DNA of 64,000 nucleotides from Planobacterium oryzisoli (GCF_015354315.1 NZ_JADKYY010000013.1:1-64000), one strand, 5' to 3'. Counted from the stretch's first letter, positions 22,429 through 31,548 are shown. The notes: generated from the sequence alone by a model not told the origin. Made by a program: numbers and translations.

Positions 22429-23727
22429 ATGAATAAAAATCTTCACAAGGTACTCTTTGCCGCTGGCTTACTGATGCTTCTGGTGCTTTCCGGATGCCGG
22501 TCTAAAAACTTCATTACGGTAGAGAAACAGTCATTTGTTAAAGAAGGTAGGCCCTACCACTATATTGGAGCCAACTACTGGTACGGGGCCTTGCTAGGCA
22601 TGAAAGACGGCGACAGGGAACGCTTAAAGAAGGAACTTGACGAGCTCCAAGCCCACGGTGTTACCAATCTACGCATTATGGCTGCTGCAGAGGGAGGAGC
22701 GCAAGATTACACGGTACGTACTACCCTACAACCTACACAAGGCCAATTCAATGAAGAGTTTTTGATCGGCCTTGATTATTTACTTGTGGAGATGCAAAAA
22801 CGAAATATGGATGCCGTTTTGTACTTAACCAACAATTGGGAATGGAGCGGTGGACTGGCTCAATATCTGGAATGGAACGGGTATGGTCCCCTACCCAACC
22901 CCAACATTGCACCTAATACATGGCCGGAGCTTATGGCCTACACTGCAAACTTTCACTCGTGCACTCCGTGCAAAAAAGCCCTTCTCACACAAATAAGACA
23001 TGTGGTTAAAAGAACCAACACCCTCAGCGGCAAGAAATACATAAACGACCCCACAATAATGGCCTGGCAAATTGCCAACGAACCCCGAATTTGGAACCCC
23101 GAAAACGAAAAAAACTTTACCGAGTGGATCGCAGAGGTCGTTAGTGAGATTAAGTCGCTGGACCCCAACCACCTGGTTAGCACCGGGTCGGAGGGAATGG
23201 CTGGTTCCAATGACGATTTACAGGCCTATGTTCGCACCCACCAAAATCCCCAAATTGATTATCTTACCATGCATATCTGGCCGAAAAATTGGGGTTGGTA
23301 CAGTGCGGAAAACGAAGAGAAAACCATAAAAAACGCAATAGACAATACTTTAAGCTATATTACGCAACATACGGAGGTAGCCCAAAATCTCGCAAAACCA
23401 ATTGTACTAGAAGAGTTCGGGTTCCCAAGGGAGAAGGAACAGATTGACCCTGCAGCCTCTGTAGAACTCAGGAATCGCTATTACAACGCTGTATTTTCTG
23501 CACTAAAGGCCTCCGTGGCTGCTTCCAAACCTTTCGCCGCACTTAACTTTTGGGGGTACGGGGGAATAGGACAAAACTCCCATCCTACTGGAAAATGGGA
23601 AGTGGGAAGCGATTACACGGCAGATCCCCCACAGGAACCGCAGGGATTAAACTCCGTATTCTCTACAGATAAAAGCACCCTTGAGCTTATTAAAGACACT
23701 AATAAATCCTTAGGGAATCTTCCTTAG
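22429..23727 (+). CDS. GH5_7 endo-beta-1,4-mannanase, lipoprotein
   Basis: A 432-residue lipoprotein, lipobox VLSGC (Cys23), with a single GH5 subfamily 7 domain. Typical mannanase blocks are YIGANYWYGALLG, NWEWSGGLAQYLEW (about 136-149), the acid/base Glu218 in WQIANEPRIW and the nucleophile Glu329 in VLEEFGFPR. It acts on mannan backbone together with the GH26 enzyme; two mannanases of different families suggest a division between long chains and oligosaccharides. RSKNFIT follows the cysteine, so no acidic export signal is seen. Last gene of the operon, with a strong terminator at 23756-23793. Confidence 0.94.
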   Translation: MNKNLHKVLFAAGLLMLLVLSGCRSKNFITVEKQSFVKEGRPYHYIGANYWYGALLGMKDGDRERLKKELDELQAHGVTNLRIMAAAEGGAQDYTVRTTLQPTQGQFNEEFLIGLDYLLVEMQKRNMDAVLYLTNNWEWSGGLAQYLEWNGYGPLPNPNIAPNTWPELMAYTANFHSCTPCKKALLTQIRHVVKRTNTLSGKKYINDPTIMAWQIANEPRIWNPENEKNFTEWIAEVVSEIKSLDPNHLVSTGSEGMAGSNDDLQAYVRTHQNPQIDYLTMHIWPKNWGWYSAENEEKTIKNAIDNTLSYITQHTEVAQNLAKPIVLEEFGFPREKEQIDPAASVELRNRYYNAVFSALKASVAASKPFAALNFWGYGGIGQNSHPTGKWEVGSDYTADPPQEPQGLNSVFSTDKSTLELIKDTNKSLGNLP

Positions 23728-23755
23728 AGGTGCGCCACTAGGGCCCTCACACAAA

Positions 23756-23793
23756 ATCGCCACAATCTACTAAAAGGTTGTGGCGATATTTTT
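23756..23793 (+). terminator. Terminator of the GH26-GH5_7 operon
   Basis: ATCGCCACAA (23756-23765) pairs exactly with TTGTGGCGAT (23778-23787), followed by ATTTTTTAA. It also lies at the convergent end of the GH3 gene, 23 nt away. Confidence 0.85.
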
Positions 23794-23815
23794 TAATGTG
23801 GGGCAATGCTCTCTG

Positions 23816-26110
23816 TTATTTCTCCAAAGTAATGAGCTTCTCAAGACTATGATTGGAACTTCCTCCGACCATTATAGTAAATGCACCTGGTTCCACGATA
23901 TAGTCCCCATTGTTGTTGTAGAAACCCAGTTCTTTTTCACTTAGTACGAATTCCACCACTTTACTCTCTCCTGGGGCAAGCGCTACCTGTTTAAAGCCTT
24001 TAAGCTCCTTGAGGGGCCGTACGATGGAAGCATGTTTGTCATGGATGTAGAGCTGCACCGTTTCCACTCCCTTCCTCTCTCCAGTATTAGCTACCTCTAC
24101 GCGAACCGTGATTTTTTCTCCCATACCGTAGAGTGATTTTTCTGTCCAAAGATTCGAATAAGAGAATGAGGTATAGCTAAGGCCATGTCCAAAAACATAC
24201 TGTGGTGTCTTTTCCGAATCGATATAATGCGACCAAAAGACCAGACCGTCGGTATTGGTATAGCGTCCCGTACTAAGTTCGTTGTAATAGATAGGAACCT
24301 GTCCTACATTCCGTGGAAAACTTACCGGCAACTTTCCGCTTGGGTTGTAGTCCCCGTAGAGCACCTGCGCGATGGCGTTGCCCGATTCGGTGCCCAGATG
24401 CCACGCTTCAACAATGGCTGGAACATGTTCCGCCGCCCATGGAATGGTAAGGGGGCGTCCGTTATTAAGTACCAGAACTACATTTGGGTTCACCGCAAAT
24501 ACCTTTTCCAGTAGCTCCTGTTGCAGTCCCGGAAGTCCCAGGTCGGTTCGGCTTCTTCCTTCTCCGCTCTGAAAACCATGTTCACCGAGTACCATTACTA
24601 CGACATCAGATTCTTTCGCCGCGTTTATCGCCTCATCAAACCCCGAGCGGTCCGTCGTATTGATCTTTACCTCCGTGGTAAAACTCACCGCTCCCACGCT
24701 CACATCGGCCCCTTTGGAGTATACCAATGAGTTGCCCTTATAGGCCTGCATACCTTCCAGTACGGAGACTGCGGTATTGTCGTCCGAGGCAATGCGCCAG
24801 CTACCTAGTGGAGAATTCTTATCTGCCGCCAGGGATCCAATAAGTGCTATTTTCTGTCCCTTTTTCTTAAGAGGTAAAATACCTTTTTCATTCTTAAGAA
24901 GAACGATGGATTTTTTAGCAACATCCAGTACTGCTTCCCTATTCTCTTTGCTTCCTGTTATTTTCTTTTCACGCTCTTCGTCCAGATACAAATAAGGATT
25001 ATCCATTAACCCCAACTCAAACTTCAAGGTGAGGATTCTGCGCACCGCATCATCCACTAGAGACTCCTGTACCTTACCTTCACGAACTAAGTCTGCGAGA
25101 TGCTCCACATACAGATAGGACTCCATATCCATGTCCGAGCCCGCTTCCACTGCCTTTAAAGCGGCATCCTGTTCGTCTTTTGCGTACCCGTGGGCTATAA
25201 GCTCACGTATTGAGGCATAATCACTAACCACCATGCCTTTAAATCCCCATTCTTCTTTCAGCAAATCACGCTGCAAATAAGTACTTGCCGTGGCAGGTAT
25301 CCCATTAATGACATTAAAGGAGTTCATCACACTTCGTGCTCCGGCTTCGACTGCCGCTTTGAAAGGAGGTAAAACAATATTGTGCAGTGTTGCATTGGAT
25401 ATTTCTACCAAATTGTATTCTTTACCGGCCTCAGCGAACCCATAAGCTGCGAAATGCTTCAATGTGGCTGCAATCGTATGGGGACTTTTAAGGTCTTCAC
25501 TCGATTCACCCTGAAAACCTTGAACTCTTGCTACCGCTACCTTACTGTTTAGGTAGGGGTCTTCCCCTGCCCCCTCCATGATCCTGCCCCACCGGGGTTC
25601 GCGCGTCACATCTACATTGGGTGCAAAGGTCCAGTTAATACCTGCTGCCGAGGCTTCAAGAGCAGCAACGCGCGCCGAATTCTTTATGGCCTGCAAATCC
25701 CAACTGGCAGCCTCTGCCAAAGGTATTGGACTGATGGTCTTGTAGCCGTGAATCACATCAAATCCTATGATCAGTGGAATTTTTAACCGGGTCTTTTCCA
25801 CGGCAATCTTCTGGACAGCACGGACCTGCTCCACACCTCGGACGGTCAGCATGGAACCCACCAGCCCTCGTTCAAGCTGACGGTATTTAAGTTCTGCAGT
25901 ACCTTCCTTAGGCGCTGGCCCCGTCACATCCCAAAACCCATTCAGCTGGTTCATTTGCCCTACTTTCTCCTCGAGGGTCATCTCTTTCAATAACAATTCC
26001 ACCCTTTCGGCAATGGGTCTTTTCTGATCCTTATAGAGCGCCTCCTGCGCCGCACCTGTTATACTTACTCCCATAGTCAGTAGCAATAAAATTCTTTTCT
26101 TGAGTATCAT
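23816..26110 (-). CDS. bglX: GH3 beta-glucosidase, periplasmic (BglX-like)
   Basis: A 764-residue exo-acting enzyme with a signal peptide (cleavage near ITGAAQ, residue 20-22). The N-terminal barrel has GFDVIHGYKTISPIP, WTFAPNVDVTREPRWGR and the nucleophile Asp297 in VVSDYAS; a middle alpha/beta sandwich follows (VVMVLGEHGFQSGEGRSR) and a C-terminal fibronectin III-like domain (about 670-760). It removes terminal beta-1,4-glucose from the non-reducing end; in this locus it would trim glucose from glucomannan oligosaccharides or split cello-units. It is the last gene of the esterase operon, 9 nt behind the SGNH esterase. Confidence 0.93.
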   Translation of the reverse strand: MILKKRILLLLTMGVSITGAAQEALYKDQKRPIAERVELLLKEMTLEEKVGQMNQLNGFWDVTGPAPKEGTAELKYRQLERGLVGSMLTVRGVEQVRAVQKIAVEKTRLKIPLIIGFDVIHGYKTISPIPLAEAASWDLQAIKNSARVAALEASAAGINWTFAPNVDVTREPRWGRIMEGAGEDPYLNSKVAVARVQGFQGESSEDLKSPHTIAATLKHFAAYGFAEAGKEYNLVEISNATLHNIVLPPFKAAVEAGARSVMNSFNVINGIPATASTYLQRDLLKEEWGFKGMVVSDYASIRELIAHGYAKDEQDAALKAVEAGSDMDMESYLYVEHLADLVREGKVQESLVDDAVRRILTLKFELGLMDNPYLYLDEEREKKITGSKENREAVLDVAKKSIVLLKNEKGILPLKKKGQKIALIGSLAADKNSPLGSWRIASDDNTAVSVLEGMQAYKGNSLVYSKGADVSVGAVSFTTEVKINTTDRSGFDEAINAAKESDVVVMVLGEHGFQSGEGRSRTDLGLPGLQQELLEKVFAVNPNVVLVLNNGRPLTIPWAAEHVPAIVEAWHLGTESGNAIAQVLYGDYNPSGKLPVSFPRNVGQVPIYYNELSTGRYTNTDGLVFWSHYIDSEKTPQYVFGHGLSYTSFSYSNLWTEKSLYGMGEKITVRVEVANTGERKGVETVQLYIHDKHASIVRPLKELKGFKQVALAPGESKVVEFVLSEKELGFYNNNGDYIVEPGAFTIMVGGSSNHSLEKLITLEK

Positions 26111-26119
26111 AGTTCTATT

Positions 26120-27493
26120 TTAGTATTCGGTTGTGAAAGTGGACATCGGTATGCCGGCAGAATTAAATATATCTGCCTGATCGGTATTCTTCCAAGCATA
26201 GCGTACCCTTTGAGGAATTTTAACCGCATTAGAGTACACCTCTATTGTGCCGTTCCTCACTACACCTTGGGCCGGATGAAAGACCCCATCCTCACCTGCA
26301 AGCTCAAAGAGTGGAGATCTAGTGCCCCCTTTTACATACATTCCTTGACTGTTATGGAAGGAAAGCACCATTTTTCTACCCCGTACCACTGCCTCTTTTA
26401 GCAGTGGACCCTCAGCAACTAAATCCAAGCGTGCGAAACGTTTGGAAAGCACAAGATCGGCTAAGCGTTCCCCTAGCTGCTTCTTTTGTTTTGGATGGAT
26501 ATCGTCGGTGGTAGAGAGATCAGAAGTCACCACCATTCCCGTGTGCGCTACACTAAGGATTCTTCTCTGGGCATCCCGTATGCGCGCTCCCCCATCGTAC
26601 TGCGCGCCGTAGTTGTAGGGGGCAATTTGCACCACATAAAAAGGAAATTCTCGGCCTGCTTGTTTTCTCCAGGAACGTATCAAAGTTTCTAAAGTATTGT
26701 CATACGATTGCGATCCCGTATTGCTTTCTCCTTGGTACCATAACACGCCGTGAAATCCGTACGGGAGCAATGGATGTACCATTGCATTGTACGCTGCTCC
26801 CGCCTTGGAAGGCCATGCATCCGAAGTTTCGAGCTTCTCTAGCTCGGATTGCGCAAGCTTATTTTCTGAAAATTCTTCTTCGGGAATCCATACTTCTGCC
26901 GGGGACCCTCCCCATGCGCTGACAATGAATCCTACCGGTACCCCCTGTAGTTCTTTGCTTAGCCGCTGGGAAAAGAAATAGCCCAGCGCACTGTTGTTTT
27001 TCATTACCTCGGGAGTGACGCTCTGCCATGCACTTTGCGCGGAGATTTGCGGAGAAGGCGCCGTGGATTTTTCGAGTTTAAAAAAACGAATATGGGGCGC
27101 ATGGGCCTGTGCTATCTCCTCTGGACCATTTTCAATTCCCCAGGCAGGGGTCATTTCCATATTACTTTGACCGGATCCAATCCACACTTCCCCTACCATT
27201 ACGTCGTTAATTTCAATGGTATTGTAGCCCTTTAGCGTAAGGGTATAGGGTCCACCGTACGAGGGGGTTTTAATTTCCAGAGACCACTTAGCGTAACTGT
27301 CTCCTTTAGTAGTGTAGGTTTTTTTATCCCACCCCGTAGTTAGTGCTACAGGTTCGTTGGGATCTGCTGTACCCCAAATCCGGACCGTGGAATTTTGTTG
27401 CAGTACCATATGATCAGAGAACAGATGGGGTAAGGTAATTTTCGCAGGTGCCAAGAAGGAAATAAACACCAGCAAGAGAGCAAATTTATTCAT
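26120..27493 (-). CDS. Sialate O-acetylesterase-type SGNH esterase
   Basis: A 457-residue secreted esterase with a signal peptide at about 1-17. After an N-terminal beta domain (FSDHMVLQQNSTVRIWGTADP), the SGNH domain shows GEVWIGSGQSNMEM with the catalytic Ser110, WGGSPAEVWIP, GVLWYQGESN, and the late DDIHPKQKKQLGERLA with the catalytic Asp/His pair. Family members deacetylate sialic acid, xylan or mannan; the mannan locus and the neighbouring CE2-like esterase favour removal of acetyl groups from galactoglucomannan. Its start overlaps the CE2-like gene by 8 nt, so both are made together. Confidence 0.87.
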   Translation of the reverse strand: MNKFALLLVFISFLAPAKITLPHLFSDHMVLQQNSTVRIWGTADPNEPVALTTGWDKKTYTTKGDSYAKWSLEIKTPSYGGPYTLTLKGYNTIEINDVMVGEVWIGSGQSNMEMTPAWGIENGPEEIAQAHAPHIRFFKLEKSTAPSPQISAQSAWQSVTPEVMKNNSALGYFFSQRLSKELQGVPVGFIVSAWGGSPAEVWIPEEEFSENKLAQSELEKLETSDAWPSKAGAAYNAMVHPLLPYGFHGVLWYQGESNTGSQSYDNTLETLIRSWRKQAGREFPFYVVQIAPYNYGAQYDGGARIRDAQRRILSVAHTGMVVTSDLSTTDDIHPKQKKQLGERLADLVLSKRFARLDLVAEGPLLKEAVVRGRKMVLSFHNSQGMYVKGGTRSPLFELAGEDGVFHPAQGVVRNGTIEVYSNAVKIPQRVRYAWKNTDQADIFNSAGIPMSTFTTEY

Positions 27494-28550
27494 AAAGCAA
27501 TGTATTTAATAAAGGACTAATCTGCAAGGCCATCTGTTGGTCTTGGACTATGGAGGGATGGTATCCACACCCGGTTGGAACAATGTTCTCGTAGCGAAAA
27601 AGGTGTACACGGGAGGAAAAAACCACACTCGCACGCACTTCATTCAATGCCTCTTGCAACAGTTCACTATCCTTACTGTGAAGCATTGGACTGTTGGAAA
27701 GCACAATTTCTGCTAAGGGATACTTTTTTGAAACTAACTCTAAGAATTCTCTATAGCGACGCACAAAATGGTTGTAGTCAAAATCCTTTCGAAACTTACT
27801 TCCGTCTCCGCGCGAAAGATCATTTGTTCCCAGCGCTATAACTACTACGTCGGGTGCAAAGCTATTGTCAAATTCCCCTTCTTTCGCTCTGGACAGATGC
27901 AGGTATTGGTATACTTCCGGCATGGAGTCCTCTTCCCTGTATTCGGTATTCCAGTTTCGGTACATACCCATCCCGGAGACCGAACTAAGTAAAAAATCCG
28001 CACCGACCATGCGCGCTGCGATAGCAGCATAAGAATAGTAGGCATTATGTTGGTCGTACCAGTTCTCTGAACCGCACGCTATGGTAGTATCGTTTCCCAT
28101 CCCAGAAGTAATGGAATCTCCGATAAATTCAATTTTTTTCTTTTTTGGAGTTGCGTGCATTTTAAAGTTCTTGGGAACTCGTACCGTAATTTCCGCATTG
28201 GAAGCTTCCGTAGCTTTGTAAATACGGGCGGTTTTCACGCCCTTAGGCACTTTGAGTTTTTTCTCCGCGCCCAGGAACACTTTATCTCGCTCTGCGTAGA
28301 CCCCATCGAGCTCTAGTACATACCAACCGTACTTTTCATGACCCTCCTCCAGTTCTAAGACCAACTCGTTTCCACCCGCAGAGCGAAGTTCCACGTACGA
28401 TCCTGCGCTTATCAATTCAATTAGAGGGCCGTCCGGATGGATTTGCACTCGACCACCGGTACTAAAAGAGAAAGACTCTTGAAGAGACTGTGACGTACTA
28501 CAAGCAGATAAAAGACTAAGAAGAAGGAGTAGGAAAACTCTAATGCACAT
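27486..28550 (-). CDS. CE2-like acetyl esterase, lipoprotein
   Basis: A 354-residue lipoprotein (lipobox LLSAC, Cys17) with the two-part CE2 layout: an N-terminal jelly roll (about 25-130; PLIELISAGSYVELRSAG, GWYVLELDG) and a C-terminal SGNH hydrolase (about 138-350). Block I is IEFIGDSITSGMG with Ser146, block III VIALGTNDLS, and GYHPSI near the end supplies the histidine. CE2 enzymes take 6-O or other acetyl groups from glucomannan and xylan. It heads a three-gene operon with a second esterase and a beta-glucosidase. A -7 element lies at 28690-28697. Confidence 0.88.
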   Translation of the reverse strand: MCIRVFLLLLLSLLSACSTSQSLQESFSFSTGGRVQIHPDGPLIELISAGSYVELRSAGGNELVLELEEGHEKYGWYVLELDGVYAERDKVFLGAEKKLKVPKGVKTARIYKATEASNAEITVRVPKNFKMHATPKKKKIEFIGDSITSGMGNDTTIACGSENWYDQHNAYYSYAAIAARMVGADFLLSSVSGMGMYRNWNTEYREEDSMPEVYQYLHLSRAKEGEFDNSFAPDVVVIALGTNDLSRGDGSKFRKDFDYNHFVRRYREFLELVSKKYPLAEIVLSNSPMLHSKDSELLQEALNEVRASVVFSSRVHLFRYENIVPTGCGYHPSIVQDQQMALQISPLLNTLLYE

Positions 28551-28689
28551 AGGGTTTAAATTTATTCAATAAAGCTACATAATATTGAATTCCGCTTTTA
28601 ATACAAAACCGTCATTGTATGGTGAAATATTGCAATAGAAATGCGACTTTCACTATCCTAAGGTTATCCTTACTTCTTCACGTATATCG

Positions 28690-28697
28690 CAAAGATA
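28690..28697 (-). promoter_or_regulatory. Candidate -7 element of the esterase/GH3 operon
   Basis: TATCTTTG on the minus strand (TAnnTTTG), about 140 nt before the CE2-like ATG, without a clear -33 partner. The 477 bases between 28551 and 29027 hold only regulatory sequence for the two divergent operons as far as I can see; they are very AT-rich and contain no gene. Confidence 0.4.
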
Positions 28698-28772
28698 TTG
28701 AGAATTTTATACCTATTATTCATTGAATCATGCAAAATATATTTTTTATTAATTACAAATGCAAAATGTTGT

Positions 28773-28788
28773 TATGATATTCATCATA
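28773..28788. promoter_or_regulatory. Inverted repeat resembling a Crp/Fnr site
   Basis: TATGAT-ATTC-ATCATA is a perfect inverted repeat with 6-nt arms and a 4-nt spacer, similar in build to Fnr sites. It lies between the divergent esterase and YceI operons and may serve either. Confidence 0.35.
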
Positions 28789-28926
28789 TACCCTCTACTA
28801 GGTATTTCCTTATTATCAACAGATTACTCCTTTTAACATTAACTAAACACTAAAACAACATTTAAAATTATAATATTTATATCATTATTGCGTATTAGAT
28901 TATTATTAAATAATTATTTGCCAAAA

Positions 28927-28993
28927 TTTGACATATATCATATAAAAATAAAGCCAACTTATTAGCAACTAACAAAAAAGGGTTATACATTTG
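28927..28993 (+). promoter_or_regulatory. Crp/Fnr-type operator and promoter of the YceI-porin operon
   Basis: TTTGACATATATCATA (28927-28942) has the TTGAC-N4-ATCAT build of a Crp/Fnr-family site and differs by a single base from the site at 48071-48086. TACATTTG (28986-28993) is the -7 element, 34 nt before the yceI ATG. The operator centre is about 63 nt upstream of the predicted transcription start, a common distance for class I activation. Confidence 0.55.
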
Positions 28994-29027
28994 TACAAGA
29001 AAAAGAAACCAATAAAAGTTACATACA

Positions 29028-29558
29028 ATGAAAAAGTTCAACACAATCAAGATCTTCACTTTAGCACTAGGATTATTTTCAGGTGTCCTTATGGCACAGA
29101 ACATTACCGGTAAGTCTGTAAAGGTTGCCGTGGATGGAACTTCACCTATGCACGATTGGACCATGACTTCCAGTGCAGCGAAATTTTCGGCCAATGTGAG
29201 TGGAAACACTCTCACAGGAGTATCCTTCTCCATGCCAGCAAAGAACCTTAAAAGCACTAAAGGAAAAATGATGGATAACAAAGCGCACGATGCTTTAAAA
29301 GCAGATAATGCTCCTAACATCACTTTTAGCGCCGCTTCAATAAATGTGGGTAAGAGTACCGTAAGTGGAAAACTATCCATCGCAGGTGTGACTAAGAACG
29401 TATCCTTCCCAGTTAGTGTGACCAAAAACGGTGCATCGTACACCATTACTGGAACAGAAAACGTAAAAATGAGTGAGTTCGGAATGCAGACTCCAGGCTT
29501 TATGGGAGTTAAAACCGGAGACGCCGTGACTATCAAAGTAAACATAGTGGCCAACTAG
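29028..29558 (+). CDS. YceI family periplasmic protein
   Basis: A 176-residue exported protein with a type I signal peptide ending near LMAQN (residue 24). The mature part is one YceI domain, an extended lipocalin-like beta barrel that binds isoprenoid or fatty amide ligands in structures known from other bacteria. Typical features are the SPMHDWTMTSSAAKFSANV opening, KGKMMDNKAHDALKAD, the repeat of G-rich strands (STVSGKLSIAGVTKNVSFPV) and the closing KMSEFGMQTPGFMGVKTGDAVTIKVN. It is the first gene of a cluster with a porin-like protein and a second YceI-like gene. Ligand unknown. Confidence 0.93.
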   Translation: MKKFNTIKIFTLALGLFSGVLMAQNITGKSVKVAVDGTSPMHDWTMTSSAAKFSANVSGNTLTGVSFSMPAKNLKSTKGKMMDNKAHDALKADNAPNITFSAASINVGKSTVSGKLSIAGVTKNVSFPVSVTKNGASYTITGTENVKMSEFGMQTPGFMGVKTGDAVTIKVNIVAN

Positions 29559-29618
29559 TACAAGACACTGACACAGAATAAAAAATAACTCAATTAGGAA
29601 CCAATAAATTATAATACA

Positions 29619-30950
29619 ATGAAAACTTCATTCTTTAAAATTTCCGCTGCAGCTATTATGTTAACTAGCGGACTGATCACAGCCCAGGAAACCAACGGCT
29701 CTATGAGAGAATACCTGGCCCCTGAGAAGTACCAAAGAAATATTTTTGAAGACCCTAAAGTTCAGGCTCCCGAATACGACGGCGTAAAAGTTTCCATCGG
29801 TGGGGATTTCGCACTACAATTCCAAGCGCTTGACCACGAAACCAAAGCTACAAACTTAGGTACCGTGGGAACCACCACTACTCCTGCACAGTTACTCACT
29901 TTGGGTAGCGACGTGAACCTTCCTACTGCCAACTTAGACGTGAATGCATATCTTGCAAAAGGCGTTAAACTACACTTAAGAACGTATTTGTCAGCCCGTA
30001 GACACAATGAAGCTTGGGTGAAAGGAGGATACTTACAAATAGACAACTTGGATTTCATATCTGAAGGTCTTTTATCTGGCCTTATGGAAAACGCAAGGAT
30101 TAAAGTGGGTATGGATGAAATAAACTACGGGGACTCCCACTTCAGACGAACCGACAATGCTAAAGCGATCAACAACCCATTTGTAGGAAACCTTATCATG
30201 GATAACTTCACTACGGAGCCGTTCTTGGAAGCATACTACTTTAAAAACAACTTCATCGGTATGGTTGGGGTATCCAATGGTAAACTAAACCAAACTCCGG
30301 TAAAAGGAACAAACGACAACAAACCTTCCATCTATGCTAAGATTGGATACGACAAGCAGATTGACCAAGATCTACGTGTACGTCTTACAGGATCCGTAAT
30401 GCAAACCAATGGTCTTTCCACAGGAGGTTACCTCTACGGAGCGGACCGAGCAGGTTCCCGTTACTACTACGTACTTCTTACCACGAACGATGCATTGGGA
30501 CAAAGCAACGCCGATACCGGTAGATTCAACCCTGGTCTAAAAGAAATGACTGCTATCCAGATTAACCCGTTCGTAAAATACCAAGGACTTGAATTCTTCG
30601 GAACCTATGAGCGCGTAACAGGAAACAAACTCCTTAACGGAGCGAAGAGACCTACCGATGGATCGTACGACCAAATCGCTGCAGAATTACTTTATAGATT
30701 CGGAGCAAAAGAGCAGTTCTACTTCGGTGGAAAATATAATACCATCAGCGGAGAAGACTACGAGGGCGCTGCTGAGAGACAGATCGACCGTTTCAACATT
30801 GGTGGCGGTTGGTACATGACTCCAAATGTACTTGCAAAAGTTGAGTATGTGAACCAACAGTACAACGAAGGAACTGTATGGGGAGCTACCAGCCCACGTA
30901 ACGGTGGTAAGTTCAACGGAGTGATGCTAGAAGCAACTATTGGTTTCTAA
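29619..30950 (+). CDS. Porin-like outer-membrane beta-barrel protein
   Basis: A 443-residue exported protein: signal peptide (about 1-22, ending LITAQ) and then alternating amphipathic strands with many aromatic and glycine residues, ending in the outer-membrane signature VMLEATIGF with a terminal Phe. Segments such as GVKVSIGGDFALQFQAL, GKYNTISGEDYEG and NIGGGWYMTPNVLAKVEYV fit porin strands. I cannot assign a substrate. It lies 60 nt behind a YceI gene, suggesting a joint envelope function, perhaps uptake of a hydrophobic or small anionic solute (guess). A terminator follows at 30972-31002. Confidence 0.8.
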   Translation: MKTSFFKISAAAIMLTSGLITAQETNGSMREYLAPEKYQRNIFEDPKVQAPEYDGVKVSIGGDFALQFQALDHETKATNLGTVGTTTTPAQLLTLGSDVNLPTANLDVNAYLAKGVKLHLRTYLSARRHNEAWVKGGYLQIDNLDFISEGLLSGLMENARIKVGMDEINYGDSHFRRTDNAKAINNPFVGNLIMDNFTTEPFLEAYYFKNNFIGMVGVSNGKLNQTPVKGTNDNKPSIYAKIGYDKQIDQDLRVRLTGSVMQTNGLSTGGYLYGADRAGSRYYYVLLTTNDALGQSNADTGRFNPGLKEMTAIQINPFVKYQGLEFFGTYERVTGNKLLNGAKRPTDGSYDQIAAELLYRFGAKEQFYFGGKYNTISGEDYEGAAERQIDRFNIGGGWYMTPNVLAKVEYVNQQYNEGTVWGATSPRNGGKFNGVMLEATIGF

Positions 30951-30971
30951 TTATAACTTTAGTTTTTCAAG

Positions 30972-31002
30972 GGAAAAAGGGCACGAAAATTGCCCTTTTT
31001 CC
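30972..31002 (+). terminator. Terminator after the porin gene
   Basis: GGAAAAAGGGCA (30972-30983) and TGCCCTTTTTCC (30991-31002) are exact inverted copies with a 7-nt loop; the U-tract is part of the right arm. Only 15 nt remain to the next ATG, so it may only reduce read-through. Confidence 0.75.
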
Positions 31003-31017
31003 ATTTGATATATCGCC

Positions 31018-31518
31018 ATGAAACACCTACTTTATTTTCTGTTTTACTTTGCTGCCACTTCCTTGAGTGCACAGACCAACACACTGGTGATTCTGGGGAA
31101 AACCAACGTGAACACGTTTAAGTGCACCAATACGGGATTTAATCACGTAGTGGATTTAGACAGTAAGTCCGCGCAGAGTTTCTCCCTTGCAGTGGACGAT
31201 TTCGATTGCCGAAACCGCATGATGACAGCGGATTTTAGAAAAACCCTCCATGCAGACACCCATCCAAAGATGAGCGTAAAGTTTATAAAACTCAGAAAAA
31301 TCAATACCAGTAACTACTACGCCGCGCAGATTGAGGTACGTCTTATGAACCGAGCAAAGCTCTACGACGTTACCTTCTTTTCAGACGACCGCGTCCTTCA
31401 GGGAAGTAAAACGGTAAAATTCAGTGATTTTGGAATCACCCCACCCAAACGAATGGGTGGCACCATTCAAGTAAAGGATACTCTGGACCTTTCCTTCAGC
31501 CTTCTGGCAAAGTCCTAG
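31018..31518 (+). CDS. Second YceI-like exported protein
   Basis: A 166-residue protein with a signal peptide (cleaved after about SLSAQ, residue 19). It keeps the YceI outline: NTFKCTNTGFNHVVDL early strands, the HADTHPKMSVKFIKLRKI strand with a conserved histidine, and the ending TVKFSDFGITPPKRMGGTIQVKDTLDLSFSL that mirrors the MSEFG...TPGFMG...D..TI pattern of the upstream YceI protein. It is more diverged than the first copy. Two YceI-type proteins flanking a porin suggest one transport or stress system. It ends 30 nt before the convergent queG. Confidence 0.8.
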   Translation: MKHLLYFLFYFAATSLSAQTNTLVILGKTNVNTFKCTNTGFNHVVDLDSKSAQSFSLAVDDFDCRNRMMTADFRKTLHADTHPKMSVKFIKLRKINTSNYYAAQIEVRLMNRAKLYDVTFFSDDRVLQGSKTVKFSDFGITPPKRMGGTIQVKDTLDLSFSLLAKS

Positions 31519-31548
31519 AAGACTACTCAGTACGCCCTATAGCTCCCA

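Noticed and set aside
28895-29554. Open frame of 219 codons on the minus strand across yceI
   Set aside because: It lies almost wholly antisense to a clear YceI gene, has no family features, and its hydrophobic look comes from the opposite strand's codon pattern.
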